Assembly: GCA_016870855.1 (NCBI GenBank)
Contig: VGAF01000022.1
Location: 1-14,246 of the forward strand
Direction of reading: 5' to 3'
From: Actinomycetota bacterium
GTDB lineage: Bacteria > Actinomycetota > Actinomycetes > Nanopelagicales > Nanopelagicaceae
DNA: 14,246 bases
Positions 13,717-14,246 of this stretch are shown in pieces; position 1 is the first letter of the stretch; each line of letters opens with the position of its first letter. The translations under genes were made by a program, and so were the position numbers. The notes beneath the pieces are model-generated. The model had not been told where the DNA came from, ran no database searches, and saw only the letters and a list, made by a program, of their open reading frames with translations.

Positions 13717-14246
13717 ATATCGATAAGAAGTTGATTAAGTGCCGCGCCTGTCCAAGGCTGGTTGAGTGGCGTGAAGAAATCTCAATTGTTAAACGGAGGG
13801 CCTATCAAGATGAGAAGTATTGGGGTAAACCAGTTCCCGGATTTGGTCCGGATGATGCCCGGGTTTTAGTAGTAGGACTTGCCCCAGGTGCGCATGGCGC
13901 AAATCGAACTGGGCGGATCTTTACTGGTGATAGTTCAGGGGATTGGTTGTATCGCTCACTTCATAAGAATGGGTTAGCGAAGTTAGATATAAGTAAATCA
14001 AGAGATGATGGCCAGGAATTGTTTGGCACTCGAATTACATGCGCAGTGCATTGTGCACCACCAGGAAACAAACCAAATTTGGATGAGATTGAACGCTGTA
14101 GTGATTGGCTAAACCAAGAGTTCAAAGCGCTCTTTCCCACGACCCGGGCCTACTTGGCTCTTGGTGGGATTGCTTGGAAGGCAACAATTACCGCCCTTGG
14201 CGAGATTGGTGAGGAATTGCCTAGAAAACGCCCAAAGTTCAGCCAC
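13713..14246 (+). CDS. Uracil-DNA glycosylase, family 5 (UDGb) type, 3' end cut by window
   Basis: 178 residues are visible from a GTG start to the window edge, in frame throughout. The GTG overlaps the ppx TGA by four bases (GTGA), so the two are translationally coupled. Motif I reads GLAPGAHGANRTGRIFTGD (55-73), the hallmark of family 5 (UDGb) enzymes, which lack the usual catalytic aspartate in this motif. C10 and C13 (CRACP), C114 (HCAPPGNKP) and C129 fit the four ligands of the iron-sulfur cluster of family 4/5 enzymes; C110 is an extra cysteine. The protein excises uracil, and often hypoxanthine or related deaminated bases, starting base excision repair in the cytoplasm. The second active-site motif near the C-terminus lies beyond the window. 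The last visible residues are KFSH. Confidence 0.9.
   Translation, partial: MNIDKKLIKCRACPRLVEWREEISIVKRRAYQDEKYWGKPVPGFGPDDARVLVVGLAPGAHGANRTGRIFTGDSSGDWLYRSLHKNGLAKLDISKSRDDGQELFGTRITCAVHCAPPGNKPNLDEIERCSDWLNQEFKALFPTTRAYLALGGIAWKATITALGEIGEELPRKRPKFSH

Noticed and set aside
1..14246. Mobile elements, CRISPR arrays, tRNA/rRNA genes, toxin-antitoxin pairs or a defence system
   Set aside because: No terminal inverted repeats with a transposase, regularly spaced repeats, tRNA-like cloverleaf or defence protein motif was found. Nearly all bases are covered by recognised housekeeping genes.

Overview
The window looks like ordinary chromosomal DNA from a streamlined member of the Actinobacteria. 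The evidence is gene order plus protein type. prs, rplY (the long CTC/TL5 form of bL25) and pth sit together. A second block runs mfd, SurA-N-type lipoprotein, mazG, eno, FtsB/DivIC-type divisome protein, DUF501, short Ppx/GppA, family 5 uracil-DNA glycosylase, which is a characteristic actinobacterial series. Base composition is roughly balanced by eye, far below the high GC of most Actinobacteria, and intergenic gaps are tiny. A freshwater acI-type lineage (Nanopelagicales, such as Planktophila or Nanopelagicus) is a reasonable inference but cannot be proven from this window.

Layout. Bases 1-182 are the 3' end of prs. A gene for a secreted, C-terminally anchored endonuclease/exonuclease/phosphatase (EEP) family enzyme follows at 185-1528. 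A 103-base gap with a plausible promoter leads to rplY and then pth. ppc (2894-5593) is on the minus strand, meeting pth tail to tail with a single base between stop codons. A 106-base divergent region separates ppc from mfd and holds several dyads. From mfd (5700) to the window end all genes are on the plus strand, with spacings between a 4-base overlap and 28 bases, so they probably form one long operon or overlapping transcription units. The last gene, a uracil-DNA glycosylase, is cut by the window end.

Functions. prs, ppc and eno are central metabolism: PRPP supply, oxaloacetate anaplerosis from PEP, and PEP formation. rplY and pth serve translation (5S rRNA binding and peptidyl-tRNA recycling). 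mfd, mazG and the uracil-DNA glycosylase are genome maintenance (transcription-coupled repair, nucleotide-pool cleaning, uracil excision). ppx controls polyphosphate/ppGpp-type phosphates, and the FtsB/DivIC protein acts at the septum. The only gene that looks accessory is the EEP enzyme between prs and rplY.

I found no mobile element, CRISPR array, tRNA, rRNA or phage gene, and no gene-free stretch above 300 bases. I do not see an undescribed multi-gene system. The most interesting points are small: a possible Shine-Dalgarno sequestering switch before mfd, dyads around ppc, a start-codon palindrome on the EEP gene, probable leaderless starts, and the architecture of the EEP enzyme.
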